DNA of 64,000 bases from Corynebacterium vitaeruminis DSM 20294 (GTDB lineage Bacteria; Actinomycetota; Actinomycetes; Mycobacteriales; Mycobacteriaceae). The position numbers were made by a program, and so were the translations under genes. Every line of letters begins with the position of its first letter. Position 1 is the first letter of the stretch. Where the stretch lies: assembly GCF_000550805.1 (NCBI RefSeq), contig NZ_CP004353.1, positions 1,736,001 to 1,800,000 of the forward strand, in the 5' to 3' direction. Below the pieces are notes generated by a model, which ran no database searches, was not told where the DNA came from, and saw nothing but the letters and a program-made list of their open reading frames with translations. Below are positions 28,536 through 37,324 of the stretch, piece after piece.

Positions 28536-29246
28536 ATGAGCACAGAGAAGTCTTCGCCACAGCCCAAGGAACCGAAGCTCACCGAGCGACAGCGCAGGAT
28601 CCTCGAGGTCATCCGGGACGCGGTCGTCTTGCGCGGCTACCCGCCGAGCATCCGCGAGATCGGCGACGCGGCCGGGCTTCAGTCCACATCTTCAGTGGCC
28701 TACCAGCTAAAAGAGCTCGAGAAGAAGGGGTTCCTGCGCAGGGACCCCAACAAACCCCGCGCCGTGGACGTCCGAGCCCTTCCGGAGCAGCCAAAGAAGC
28801 CGGGGAAAAAGGCCGCAAAGCTCGCCCCGGTTCCCGACAAGGTCCCGGAAGAGCTTTCTTCCATGTCCTCCGGCACCCACATGGTCCCCGTCGTGGGATC
28901 GATCGCGGCTGGTGCACCCATCCTGGCAGAGGAGAACATCGACACCTATTACCCGCTGCCCGCGGACATCGTCGGCGAGGGCGAGCTGTACATGCTTCAG
29001 GTCGTGGGCGAGTCCATGATCGAGGCCGGAATCTTGGACGGCGACTGGGTCGTTGTGCGCTCGCAGCCGGTGGTCGAACAGGGCGAGTTTGCGGCCGCAC
29101 TCATCGACGGCGAGGCCACCGTGAAGGAGTTCTTCCGCGATTCCACCGGCGTGTGGCTGCTTCCCCATAACCCCGCGTTTGACCCGATCCCCGGCAACGA
29201 CGCCACCATCATGGGCAAGGTGGTCTCGGTTATGCGAAAGCTGTGA
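28536..29246 (+). CDS. lexA: SOS repressor LexA
   Basis: Self-cleaving SOS repressor (236 aa). Winged helix with [15 protein letters not shown] and [20 protein letters not shown]; basic Pro/Lys linker; cleavage site Ala-Gly in [10 protein letters not shown]; catalytic Ser in [10 protein letters not shown] and Lys in GEATVKEF. Upstream candidate LexA boxes indicate autoregulation. Next gene on the strand is sugR. Confidence 0.97.
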   Translation: MSTEKSSPQPKEPKLTERQRRILEVIRDAVVLRGYPPSIREIGDAAGLQSTSSVAYQLKELEKKGFLRRDPNKPRAVDVRALPEQPKKPGKKAAKLAPVPDKVPEELSSMSSGTHMVPVVGSIAAGAPILAEENIDTYYPLPADIVGEGELYMLQVVGESMIEAGILDGDWVVVRSQPVVEQGEFAAALIDGEATVKEFFRDSTGVWLLPHNPAFDPIPGNDATIMGKVVSVMRKL

Positions 29247-29582
29247 TTTGCCGAACCCCTAAAGGGACGTGTTTACCGAAAATTCGGTGGGCGCGTCTTT
29301 TTCTACACCCTGATTGGGGTAGCCCGGCGGCACTTTGACGAGAGTCACATGTTTGCTTGTTTGGTATTTCCGTGCAAGTAAAACGGGCCTTTCTGGTTTT
29401 CTTCCTCGCAAATTTCTGATTGAGTGCCCGTTTACTCCTCATTCAAAAAGAAAGTGTCTTCTCGGGCCCCTCCCCGCGTGCCACAATGGATGGAAGTTAA
29501 GTTATTCATTCCCATACGGATTGTTCGGACATGTCCGATGTCCGCATCGTGGTCAATCCTGAAAGAAAGTTGTGAGATAGAG
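29247..29582 (+). promoter_or_regulatory. lexA-sugR intergenic region
   Basis: A 336-base spacer. It holds a weak lexA terminator (ACCGAA/TTCGGT at 29275-29288 followed by CTTTTTC), a candidate GlxR/CRP site TTTGACGAGAGTCACA at 29334-29349 (9 of 10 half-site bases), and a perfect 12-base palindrome CGGACATGTCCG at 29526-29537 about 45 bases before the sugR ATG. No additional gene is convincing here. Confidence 0.5.
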
Positions 29583-30362
29583 ATGTATTCGGAGGAGCGT
29601 CGCCGACAGATTGCTTCACTGACCGCCGTCGAGGGCCGCGTCAACGTCACTGAGCTTGCCTCTCGGTTTGATGTCACCGCCGAGACCATTAGGCGCGACC
29701 TCGCGGTCTTGGATCGGGAGGGCGTCGTCCACCGCGTCCACGGTGGCGCCGTTGCCAACCAGACTTTCCAGACCACCGAGTTCAGCCTGGACACACGCGC
29801 GCGTTCGGCATCGGGCGCGAAGAACTCCATCGCCCACGCGGCGCTCGCCTACCTTCCCGAGGCCAACGGCGGAATGTTCCTCGACGCCGGTACCACCACC
29901 GCCGCGCTCGCGGACCTCCTCGCCGTTCAGCCCCAGGCGAAGCAGTGGTCGATCGTGACCAACAGCCTCTCCATCGCGCTCTCGCTGGCCAACTCCGGCC
30001 TCGACGAGGTACAGCTTCTCGGCGGCGCGGTGCGCGCCATCACCCAGGCCGTCGTCGGCGATACGGCGCTGCGCACCCTAGCGCTCATGCGTGCGGACGT
30101 CGCGTTCATCGGAACCAACGCGCTCACCCTCGACCACGGCCTGTCGACCGCCGATTCGCAGGAGGCCGCGATCAAGTCGGCCATGATCACCAACGCCCAC
30201 AAAGTGGTCGTGCTGTGTGACTCGACGAAGATGGGCACTGACTACCTCGTGAGCTTCGGCGCCATCTCCGAGATCGACGTCATCATCACCGATGCCAACG
30301 CTCCGGAGTCCTTCGTGCAGGCACTGCGCGACAAGGGCGTGGAAGTGGTCATCGCGCCGTAG
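29583..30362 (+). CDS. sugR: DeoR-family repressor SugR
   Basis: DeoR-type repressor (259 aa) of PTS sugar uptake and glycolysis genes. N-terminal helix-turn-helix YSEERRRQIASLTAVEGRVNVTELASRFDVTAETIRRDLAVLDREGVVHRVHGGA is the canonical DeoR signature; the C-terminal sugar-phosphate sensor domain includes GTTTAALADLL and GTNALTLDHGLS. The ATG at 29583 begins the domain; the open frame further upstream is not protein-like. Position between lexA and ptsI matches C. glutamicum sugR. Confidence 0.93.
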   Translation: MYSEERRRQIASLTAVEGRVNVTELASRFDVTAETIRRDLAVLDREGVVHRVHGGAVANQTFQTTEFSLDTRARSASGAKNSIAHAALAYLPEANGGMFLDAGTTTAALADLLAVQPQAKQWSIVTNSLSIALSLANSGLDEVQLLGGAVRAITQAVVGDTALRTLALMRADVAFIGTNALTLDHGLSTADSQEAAIKSAMITNAHKVVVLCDSTKMGTDYLVSFGAISEIDVIITDANAPESFVQALRDKGVEVVIAP

Positions 30363-30376
30363 GCGTCGACAAGCAG
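30357..30376 (+). repeat. dispersed repeat, copy B
   Basis: CCGTAGGCGTCGACAAGCAG, again starting at the last Pro codon and stop of a gene (sugR). Confidence 0.55.
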
Positions 30377-30379
30377 CAA

Positions 30380-30424
30380 AAAGCCGGTCGTTCCCCTCTT
30401 GCATAGAAGGGAGCGACCGGCTTT
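30380..30424. terminator. sugR/ptsI convergent terminator
   Basis: Sixteen-bp stem AAAGCCGGTCGTTCCC (one G-T pair) with a 13-base loop, flanked by A/T. Confidence 0.85.
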
Positions 30425-30433
30425 GCGCGTTGC

Positions 30434-32131
30434 TTAGCTCGGCTGGATGACCGCGCGAACGGCGGCGCGGGCCTCGGTGGCACCCTCGGCGTCGAGCGCC
30501 GCCTCGGCTGCCTTCTGGCAGGTCTCGAGGTCGACGGCTGCCAGCTGCGCGCCTACGCCGGCGATGGCGGTGGATGCGGCGGACAGCGAGTTGACGCCAA
30601 GGCCTGTCAGCACGCACGCGAGCAGCGGGTCGGCAGCGGCCTCGCCGCACACGCCCACGGCGGTGTTGAAGCGCTTGCCTTCCTTACAGGTGTGCGAGAT
30701 GAGGCGAAGCACCGCGGGCTGCCACGGGTCAGTGAGGTACGCCAGCTGCGGGGACATACGGTCGGCAGCCATGGTGTACTGGGTCAGGTCGTTGGTGCCG
30801 ATGGAGACGAAGTCGAGGTACGGCATCAGCTTGTCGGCCATGAGCGAGGCGGCGGGCACCTCGATCATCGCGCCCGCGGTGAGGTTGCGCTCGGCGCACA
30901 GGCCCGCGAACCACTTCGCCTCGCGGGCGGTGGCGACCATCGGTGCCATGACCCAAGTGGGCGAGTTCTCGTCGCGGCCCAGCTCCTTGGCAGCCAGCGC
31001 GATAGCGTCGAGCTGGCGGGTGAGCAGGTCCTCGTTGGCGCGGGCGACGCGAAGGCCGCGGACGCCCAGGGCCGGGTTCATCTCGTCCGCCATGGACGCG
31101 AACGCGACCGGCTTGTCGGAACCGGCGTCGAGGGATCGGACGACGACCTTGGAGTGCGGGAACTGCTCGAGCACCTTCTTGTACACCGCTGCCTGCTCCT
31201 CCACGCTCGGCTCCTCGGTGGCGGTGAGGAAGCACATCTCGGTGCGGAAGAGGCCGATGCCCTCTGCCTGGGACTCGGTCGCGGCGATGCGCGCAGCCTT
31301 GCCGTCCTGGACGTTCGCCAGCAGCTGGACGCGGTGGCCATCCTTGGTCTGGGCCGGGCCGCGCCACTGGGCGATACGCTCGGCGAGCATCTTGGACTCC
31401 TGCTCGGCCAGCTTGGCCACCTCCGGGTCGGAGCCCAGGGTGACGGTGCCGAGAGAGCCGTCGACAAGCACCGGCTCGCCCGCCTTGATGTCCTTCAGCT
31501 TGGCGCCCACCGCGACGATGCAGGGGACGTTGAGCTGGCGAGCGATGATGGCGGTGTGGCTGGTCGGGCCGCCGAGCTCGGTGACCAGTCCGACGAACAG
31601 GTCCGTGTTCAGCGCTGCGGTATCCGCCGGCGAGAGGTCGTCGGCGAAGAGGACCACGGGCCCCTCGACGTCGGGCAGGCCCGGCTCCGGCTCCCCGCGC
31701 AGCTCCGCGATGACGCGGTCGCGGATGTCGCGGAGGTCGGTGGTGCGCTCGGCCATGACACCGCCGGCAGCCTCGAACATGGTGACAAACTTGGTGGTTG
31801 CGGCAACCACGGCGTACTCGGCCGGATGGCCGCCCTGGATGCCCTTCCTTACTGCCTTGCGCCAGCCGCGGTCGCTGACCATGCCTGCGGTTGCCTTGAG
31901 GACTTCCGCGGCAGCGCCCTGCGCCTTGGAGGAGCGATCCAGCAGGCGGGCGGCGACGGCATCTGCGGCGGTGATGAAGCGTTCGAGCTCAGCCTCGCGC
32001 TGGGCCTCGTCGACGACCTCGCCCGCCTGCGGAAGCTCCGGTCGGGGGCTGATCCAGACTGCCTTGGCGTAGCGAACACCAGGAACGACAGCCGTACCCT
32101 TGATAACAGTGTCTTTGGTCACGTTTTCCAA
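30434..32131 (-). CDS. ptsI: PTS enzyme I
   Basis: Phosphoenolpyruvate-protein phosphotransferase (565 aa), first energy-coupling enzyme of the PTS, which phosphorylates HPr. N-terminal domain with the phosphorylated His in LGGPTSHTAIIARQ; PEP-binding TIM barrel with LFRTEMCFL, SLDAGSDKP, MIEVPAAS and SIGTNDLTQYTMAADR; active-site Cys in VGVCGEAAADP. The TTG at 32131 was taken; a GTG at 32122 with GGAAAAC upstream is equally plausible. Divergent from fruR. Confidence 0.96.
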   Translation of the reverse strand: MENVTKDTVIKGTAVVPGVRYAKAVWISPRPELPQAGEVVDEAQREAELERFITAADAVAARLLDRSSKAQGAAAEVLKATAGMVSDRGWRKAVRKGIQGGHPAEYAVVAATTKFVTMFEAAGGVMAERTTDLRDIRDRVIAELRGEPEPGLPDVEGPVVLFADDLSPADTAALNTDLFVGLVTELGGPTSHTAIIARQLNVPCIVAVGAKLKDIKAGEPVLVDGSLGTVTLGSDPEVAKLAEQESKMLAERIAQWRGPAQTKDGHRVQLLANVQDGKAARIAATESQAEGIGLFRTEMCFLTATEEPSVEEQAAVYKKVLEQFPHSKVVVRSLDAGSDKPVAFASMADEMNPALGVRGLRVARANEDLLTRQLDAIALAAKELGRDENSPTWVMAPMVATAREAKWFAGLCAERNLTAGAMIEVPAASLMADKLMPYLDFVSIGTNDLTQYTMAADRMSPQLAYLTDPWQPAVLRLISHTCKEGKRFNTAVGVCGEAAADPLLACVLTGLGVNSLSAASTAIAGVGAQLAAVDLETCQKAAEAALDAEGATEARAAVRAVIQPS

Positions 32132-32372
32132 CGTATTTCCCCTGTCTTCACAGATGGTTTATTTCTTCCCTCTACATCACCACAAAATCCACATTCTCGC
32201 AACAAATCAGACAACAAAATGTTGACAACCAAAAAGAAATGGGCATAAATTTAGGGATAGAACCAACATTTTGGGTTCTACTCATGAAAGAAAACCCATT
32301 ATTTCCTCGGAAGATTCCGAGAAATCAGGCACCCGCCCTGAGAAATGGGACATTGCACGGTAGGAGGTGACG
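32132..32372. promoter_or_regulatory. ptsI-fruR divergent control region
   Basis: A/T-rich spacer with two candidate operators: CAACA-AAA-TGTTG at 32212-32224 and the 7-bp inverted repeat TAGAACC/GGTTCTA at 32258-32280. SugR and FruR act in this region in C. glutamicum, but I cannot assign which site is whose. Confidence 0.5.
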
Positions 32373-33176
32373 ATGGCCACAGTCGCTGAGGTACAGCACA
32401 GGCAGTCAACAATCGTTGCCCTCACTCGGGAATTGGGCCGCTGCTCGGTCTCCGATCTCGCAGCCCAATTCGACGTCACGCCGGAGACCATTCGGCGCGA
32501 CCTCAAGGTCTTGGAGAGCCAAGGCCTGCTCCGCCGCGTCCACGGCGGTGCGGTCATTGGCGCGCCAAGCAATCACGCGGACCTACTCGCGGTCGATGAC
32601 GACGATGAGCTTCCGGTTCACCAGTCGCAGCGCCGCAAGCAGTCCATCGGACAGAAGGCCTTGAGCCTCATCCCCGGCCCGCACGCGTCGATGCTCATCG
32701 ACGCCGGGTCGACCACCGAGGCCTTCGCGAACGTGCTGGCGAGGAACTACCTCGGCCAGGATTGGTCAGTTGTTACAACATCACCGAACATCGCGAAGTC
32801 GCTCGCCTCAGCTGGCGTGCCGCACGTGAGCATGATCGGCGGCACCGTCAAGCCGCGGACCCAAGCGATCGTAGGTCCGAGGGCGCAAGACGAGCTTCGC
32901 GTCCTCCGCGCGGACATCGCCTTCCTCGGAACCAGCGGCTTCAGCCTAGAGCGGGGTTTTACCACCTCCGACTCCCGCGAGGCGGAGATCAAAAAGCTCA
33001 TCATCAACCAGGCGAACTTCTCGGTCGTCCTGTGCGACTCCGCAAAGATTTCCAAGGATTCCACACTCACTTTTGCAATGCCCGACGACGTGGAGGCGAT
33101 CATTAGCGATCGCAACGCTCCGAAGTCGTTGGAAGACGCGTTGCTTCCAACCCACACAAGACTGGTGATCCCGTGA
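32373..33176 (+). CDS. fruR: DeoR-family fructose repressor FruR
   Basis: DeoR-type regulator (267 aa). Helix-turn-helix RELGRCSVSDLAAQFDVTPETIRRDLKVLESQGLLRRVHGG and C-terminal sensor domain with DAGSTTEAFANVL and GTSGFSLERGF. The ATG at 32373 is five bases after AGGAGG; an earlier GTG overlaps that site. Its stop overlaps the fruK start (GTGA). Known role in C. glutamicum: repression of fruR-fruK-ptsF and ptsI. Confidence 0.93.
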   Translation: MATVAEVQHRQSTIVALTRELGRCSVSDLAAQFDVTPETIRRDLKVLESQGLLRRVHGGAVIGAPSNHADLLAVDDDDELPVHQSQRRKQSIGQKALSLIPGPHASMLIDAGSTTEAFANVLARNYLGQDWSVVTTSPNIAKSLASAGVPHVSMIGGTVKPRTQAIVGPRAQDELRVLRADIAFLGTSGFSLERGFTTSDSREAEIKKLIINQANFSVVLCDSAKISKDSTLTFAMPDDVEAIISDRNAPKSLEDALLPTHTRLVIP

Positions 33177-34138
33177 TTCTCACACTCACACCCAACCCCA
33201 GCATCGACACGACGCTGTCCATCCCCCACCCGCTCAAGCGGGGCGAGGTCCAGCGAGTATCCAGCTCTGAGTCCGTCGCCGGTGGCAAGGGAGTCAACGT
33301 TTCCCTCGCCGTCCTGCGCGCTGGCCTGGATAGCCTCGCGCTCTTCCCCGCCGCCGAGCGCGACACCTTCCTCGACCTGCTGCGCCAGGTGGAGGTGCCC
33401 TTCGAGAGCGTTCAGGTCCCGCTGCCCGTGCGCGTCAACACCGCCATCACGGAGCCCGACGGCACCACCACCAAGGTCAACGGCCGCGGCGCCACCCTCG
33501 ACGAGGCCGTGATCGCCAAGGTCGAGGAGGCCCTCGTCCAGCACTACGACGACGCAAGCTGGGTCGTCCTCGCGGGCTCCTTGCCCCCGGGGGCCCCGGT
33601 GGACTGGTACGCCCGGCTGGTCGCGCTGCTGCGCCAGCACAACCCAGCGCTCAACATCGCGGTGGATACCTCCGATGCCCCGCTGGTCGCCCTCGGTGAG
33701 AATTTTCACACCGCCGCCCCGTCGCTCATCAAGCCCAACGGGCTGGAGCTCGGGCAGCTGGTCGGTGTCGACGGGCAGGCCTTGGAGGACCAGGCGGAGA
33801 AGGGCAACTTCACCCCGGTCATCGAGGCCGCCCGCAAGGCCATCGAGCTGGGTGTGGAAACGGTCCTCGTCACCCTGGGCGCCGCCGGCGCGGTGCTGGT
33901 CACCGCGGATCAGGCGTTCAAGGCCACCCCTCCCCCGTGCGTTGCCGTTTCCACGGTTGGCGCGGGTGACTGCACCCTAGCAGGATTCATCATGGGACGG
34001 GTCCGTGGACTTTCCCTCGCCGACAGCCTGAAGCAGGGCGTGGCGTACGGAACGGCGGCGGCCTCCCTGCCCGGAACCACCATCCCGACCCCAGAACAAA
34101 TCAACCTGGCCGAGACTTCGGTCGAAGAAGTGTTCTGA
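33173..34138 (+). CDS. fruK: 1-phosphofructokinase
   Basis: PfkB-family kinase (321 aa) converting fructose-1-phosphate from the fructose PTS to fructose-1,6-bisphosphate. Family signatures: N-terminal LTLTPNPSIDTTL, AGGKGVNVSLAVLRAG, VLAGSLPPGAP, SLIKPNGLELGQLV and the C-terminal catalytic STVGAGDCTLAGF. Translationally coupled to fruR by a GTGA overlap and 83 bases before ptsF. Confidence 0.95.
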   Translation: MILTLTPNPSIDTTLSIPHPLKRGEVQRVSSSESVAGGKGVNVSLAVLRAGLDSLALFPAAERDTFLDLLRQVEVPFESVQVPLPVRVNTAITEPDGTTTKVNGRGATLDEAVIAKVEEALVQHYDDASWVVLAGSLPPGAPVDWYARLVALLRQHNPALNIAVDTSDAPLVALGENFHTAAPSLIKPNGLELGQLVGVDGQALEDQAEKGNFTPVIEAARKAIELGVETVLVTLGAAGAVLVTADQAFKATPPPCVAVSTVGAGDCTLAGFIMGRVRGLSLADSLKQGVAYGTAAASLPGTTIPTPEQINLAETSVEEVF

Positions 34139-34221
34139 CCACAACTTCATCCTCACTAACAAAGGCCACAAGCTGGTAGTAGATGCTTGAGGCCACCTAC
34201 TATCGAAGGATTCAGGGAATC

Positions 34222-36273
34222 ATGTCCGAATCTATTATCAACACGAAGTTGGTGCGGCTCGATGCCGACTTGGGCGCCGACAAGCAGGAGGTCATTACCT
34301 CCCTTGCTGGCGTCGTCGCCGATGCTGGCCGCGCCGCCCCCGTCGAAACCCTCGCCGCCGACGCGCTTGCCCGCGAGGCCAAGTCCCCCACCGGCGTCCC
34401 CGGCGGAATCGCCATCCCTCACTGCCGTTCCGAGGCCGTGACCGAGCCGACCCTGGGCTTCGCCCGCCTGTCCCGCGCGGTTGACTTCGGCGGCCCCGAC
34501 GGCGACGCCAACATCGTCTTCCTCATCGCGGCCCCCGCTGGCGGCGGCAAGGAGCACCTGAAGATCCTGTCCAAGCTGGCGCGCGCGCTGGTTCGCCAGG
34601 ACTTCACCGACGCCCTGCGCAACGCCTCCTCGGAGGAGGAGATCGTCACCCTCGTCACCGACGTCGTCAACGCGGCGCCGAAGAAGAAGGCCGCACCCGC
34701 CGCGGCTGAGGCTGCGGCACCGGCCAAGGCTGGCGTGACCAAGATCGTGGCCATCACCGCCTGCCCGACCGGCATCGCCCACACCTACATGGCGGCCGAC
34801 TCGCTGACCCAAACCGCCGAGAAGCGCGACGACGTCGAGCTCGTCGTCGAGACCCAGGGCTCCTCCTCGGTCACCCCTCTGGACCCGGCCGTCATCGAGG
34901 CCGCCGACGCCGTCATCTTCGCCACCGACGTGGGAGTCAAGGACCGCGAGCGCTTCGCTGGCAAACCGGTCATCGAGTCCGGCGTCAAGCGCGCGATTAA
35001 CGAGCCGGTCCAGATGATCGACGAGGCCATCGCGGCCTCCAAGAACCCGAACGCCCGCCGCGTGGCCGGCACCGCGCAGGCCGCCTCCAGCACCGCGGAA
35101 GAGGGCGAGGGCCTGTCCGTGGGCAAGCGCATCCAGCAGTCCGTCATGACCGGCGTGTCCTACATGGTCCCCTTCGTCGCGGCTGGCGGTCTGCTCCTAG
35201 CCCTGGGCTTCCTGTTCGGCGGCTACGACATGGCCAACGGCTGGAAGGCGATCGCCACCGGCTTTAGCCTCACCGACCTGCCGGGCCACACCGTCATGGT
35301 CGACGGTGCAGAGATGACCTTCGAGCGCTCCGGCTTCCTGCTCTACATCGGCGCCGTCCTCTTCGCGACCGGCCAGGCGGCGATGGGCTTCATCGTCGCG
35401 GCCCTGTCCGGCTACATCGCCTACGCCATGGCCGGACGCCCCGGCATCGCACCAGGCTTCGTCGGCGGTGCCATCTCCGTCACCCTCGGCGCAGGCTTCA
35501 TCGGCGGCCTCATCACCGGCCTGCTCGCTGGCTTCATCGCCCACTGGATCGGCTCCTGGAAGGTCAACCGCATGGTCGCCTCCCTCATGCCGGTTGTGAT
35601 CATCCCGCTTCTGACCTCGCTCATCGTCGGCCTGCTCATGTTCCTGCTGCTGGGACGCCCGCTGGAGTCCATCATGACCGGTCTGCAGAACTGGCTGTCT
35701 AGCATGTCCGGCTCCTCCGCCGTGGTCCTCGGCATCATCCTGGGCCTCATGATGTGCTTCGACCTGGGCGGCCCCGTCAACAAGGCGGCCTACCTGTTCG
35801 CTACCGCTGGCCTGTCCACCGGCGACCAGGCCTCCCTGCAGATCATGGCCGCCGTCATGGCAGCCGGCATGGTTCCGCCGATCGCTATGTCCCTGGCCAC
35901 CTTCCTGCGCAAGAACCTGTTCACCCCGGCGGAGCAGGAAAACGGCAAGTCCGCGTGGCTGCTGGGCCTGTCCTTCGTCTCCGAGGGCGCCATCCCGTTC
36001 GCCGCTGCTGACCCGTTCCGCGTGATCCCGTCCATGATGCTCGGTGGCGCCACCACCGGCGCTCTGTCAATGCTCTTCGGCGTCGGCTCCCGCGCTCCTC
36101 ACGGCGGTATCTTCGTCTTCTTCGCCATCGACCCGCTGTGGGGCTGGATCGTCGCCCTGCTGGCTGGCATCGCGGTGTCCACCGTCGCGGTCATCATGTT
36201 CAAGCAGTTCTGGCCGAACAAGACCATCCAGGCCGAGGCCGCCAAGGCCGAGGCTCAGAAGGTCGCCGCGTAG
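34222..36273 (+). CDS. ptsF: PTS fructose permease EIIABC
   Basis: Fused fructose transporter (683 aa). EIIA domain (1-150) with the phosphorylated His in GIAIPHCRSEAV; EIIB domain (about 180-275) with the Cys in ITACPTGIAHTYMAAD; EIIC membrane domain from about 310 with eight or more helices, including VGGAISVTLGAGFIGGLITG. A Lys/Ala/Pro-rich linker separates A and B. ATG at 34222 with AGGGA upstream; a longer frame from 34183 lacks conservation. Length fits C. glutamicum PtsF. Confidence 0.95.
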   Translation: MSESIINTKLVRLDADLGADKQEVITSLAGVVADAGRAAPVETLAADALAREAKSPTGVPGGIAIPHCRSEAVTEPTLGFARLSRAVDFGGPDGDANIVFLIAAPAGGGKEHLKILSKLARALVRQDFTDALRNASSEEEIVTLVTDVVNAAPKKKAAPAAAEAAAPAKAGVTKIVAITACPTGIAHTYMAADSLTQTAEKRDDVELVVETQGSSSVTPLDPAVIEAADAVIFATDVGVKDRERFAGKPVIESGVKRAINEPVQMIDEAIAASKNPNARRVAGTAQAASSTAEEGEGLSVGKRIQQSVMTGVSYMVPFVAAGGLLLALGFLFGGYDMANGWKAIATGFSLTDLPGHTVMVDGAEMTFERSGFLLYIGAVLFATGQAAMGFIVAALSGYIAYAMAGRPGIAPGFVGGAISVTLGAGFIGGLITGLLAGFIAHWIGSWKVNRMVASLMPVVIIPLLTSLIVGLLMFLLLGRPLESIMTGLQNWLSSMSGSSAVVLGIILGLMMCFDLGGPVNKAAYLFATAGLSTGDQASLQIMAAVMAAGMVPPIAMSLATFLRKNLFTPAEQENGKSAWLLGLSFVSEGAIPFAAADPFRVIPSMMLGGATTGALSMLFGVGSRAPHGGIFVFFAIDPLWGWIVALLAGIAVSTVAVIMFKQFWPNKTIQAEAAKAEAQKVAA

Positions 36274-36293
36274 CACGCGCTCTGCCCACTACG

Positions 36294-36325
36294 ACTCGCC
36301 GATCCGCTCCCCGCGGTCGGCGAGT
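36294..36325 (+). terminator. ptsF terminator
   Basis: Nine-bp ACTCGCCGA/TCGGCGAGT stem with a 14-base loop followed by TCGTCTTT. Confidence 0.65.
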
Positions 36326-36468
36326 TCGTCTTTGAGCCTTCCCCAACACACAGGTCACGGCCCTAACGCGACAAAACCGAACCCAATCAGAAATAAGCGC
36401 TACAAATCACAGATTTTCCCACAGGAAATGTCTACTTTTTGTGGCAAACCTCCCGGGCTTTGCCTAGA

Positions 36469-36504
36469 ATCGGGCATAGGTTGTTTAGCACCGAAGTGCC
36501 CGAT
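36469..36504 (+). promoter_or_regulatory. ptsH promoter with overlapping inverted repeat
   Basis: TAGAAT at 36465-36470 is a good -10. The perfect 8-bp inverted repeat ATCGGGCA (36469-36476) and TGCCCGAT (36497-36504) overlaps it and the probable start site. It may be an operator or a leader hairpin. The rest of the 281-base ptsF-ptsH spacer is A/T-rich without a gene. Confidence 0.5.
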
Positions 36505-36554
36505 CAACAATTCATAACTCGCTGAAACATTCAGCCAAAGGAAAGGACCATCTT

Positions 36555-36821
36555 ATGGCTTCCAAGACCGTCGTCGTCGGCTCCGCTGTCGGCCTGCACG
36601 CACGTCCTGCATCCATCATCGCCGAGGCCGCTGGCGAGTACGATGATGACATCTTCCTCTCCCTCGAGGGTGAAGAGGACGACGAGACCGATGCCGCCTC
36701 CTCCCTGATGATCATGGCACTGGGTGCCGAGCACGGTGACAAGGTCACCGTCACCTCCGACAACGCTGAGGCCGTCGAGAAGATCGCCGCCCTCATCGAG
36801 AAGGACCTGGACGCGGAGTAA
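36555..36821 (+). CDS. ptsH: phosphocarrier protein HPr
   Basis: PTS phosphocarrier (88 aa) that passes phosphate from enzyme I to EIIA domains. The phosphorylated His15 lies in AVGLHARPASI; the regulatory-Ser region found in Firmicutes HPr is replaced by an acidic, non-matching segment (EDDETDAAS), so HPr-kinase control is unlikely. Good AAAGGA ribosome binding site. Separate transcription unit with its own promoter and terminator. Confidence 0.96.
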   Translation: MASKTVVVGSAVGLHARPASIIAEAAGEYDDDIFLSLEGEEDDETDAASSLMIMALGAEHGDKVTVTSDNAEAVEKIAALIEKDLDAE

Positions 36822-36848
36822 TTCGCCACCACTTCCTTATAACTTCCT

Positions 36849-36882
36849 AGGCGCTGGGACGCTCTGCCCCGGCGCCTTTTTC
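36849..36882 (+). terminator. ptsH terminator
   Basis: Ten-bp AGGCGCTGGG/CCCGGCGCCT stem with one G-T pair, then TTTTTC. Confidence 0.85.
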
Positions 36883-36901
36883 TATCCCTGCTCCCCGTGA
36901 G

Positions 36902-36909
36902 GAAACCAC
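36902..36909 (+). repeat. target site duplication, left copy
   Basis: GAAACCAC, repeated exactly at 37345-37352 on the other side of the element. Confidence 0.8.
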
Positions 36910-36991
36910 GGGTTAAGTAGCAAAAAGTGTGTCCGGTCGGCGTGTCGCGGACTGGGCGCACTGGGTTAGTTGATGTGGCCTTTTCTGATCC

Positions 36992-37213
36992 CTATGGAGT
37001 GGCTGTACTCGGTTGGGATAGGGCTGTCGTAGACAGGCTGGGTGGCCTGTCGCGGCGTTTTCGTGTGGTCTGGTTGCCACAGCCAGGATCTTCATTTCGC
37101 CAGCACTCGGTGCCGGATACGGTTGTGCCGCTTTTCTTCATTGGTCCTGCACAAACAGGACATCGGGGTCGGTTTGTGGTTACAGGAAAAGTCAACCAAC
37201 GCCCCGATACCAC
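36992..37213 (-). pseudogene. N-terminal transposase fragment
   Basis: A 73-codon frame encoding NRPRCPVCAGPMKKSGTT and TECWRNEDPGCGNQTTRKRR, a CPxC...CW...CG zinc-binding N-terminus like that of IS1249/IS256-family transposases of Corynebacterium. The frame then runs into unrelated residues and stops, so the DDE catalytic core is missing. The GTG start is nominal. Confidence 0.6.
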
Positions 37214-37250
37214 AACCGGTTTTGAAACCGTGGATTGAACGAAAAACAGC

Positions 37251-37279
37251 CTGGAATAACGATCGAAACGTTATTCCAG
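37251..37279 (-). terminator. hairpin inside the mobile element
   Basis: Perfect 11-bp stem CTGGAATAACG/CGTTATTCCAG with a seven-base loop. It lies between the right end and the transposase fragment and could block incoming transcripts. Confidence 0.5.
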
Positions 37280-37294
37280 ACCGACTTAAGTAGC

Positions 37295-37324
37295 TTGACC
37301 AGCGCTAACGCCAAAATCTAGACA
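37295..37324 (+). promoter_or_regulatory. possible outward promoter at the right end of the element
   Basis: TTGACC at 37295-37300 and TAGACA at 37319-37324 with an 18-base spacer, pointing into the reductase-like gene. It would give a leader of about 23 bases. Confidence 0.3.

Noticed and set aside
29424..29582. N-terminal extension of SugR
   Set aside because: Precedes the conserved DeoR start and covers the palindromic operator candidate; the ATG at 29583 starts the domain exactly.
30447..32248. Two long plus-strand frames over ptsI
   Set aside because: Ser/Arg- or Leu/Gly-rich shadows of the enzyme I gene.
36927..37238. Plus-strand frame of 103 codons inside the mobile element
   Set aside because: Antisense to the transposase fragment, with no recognisable domain.
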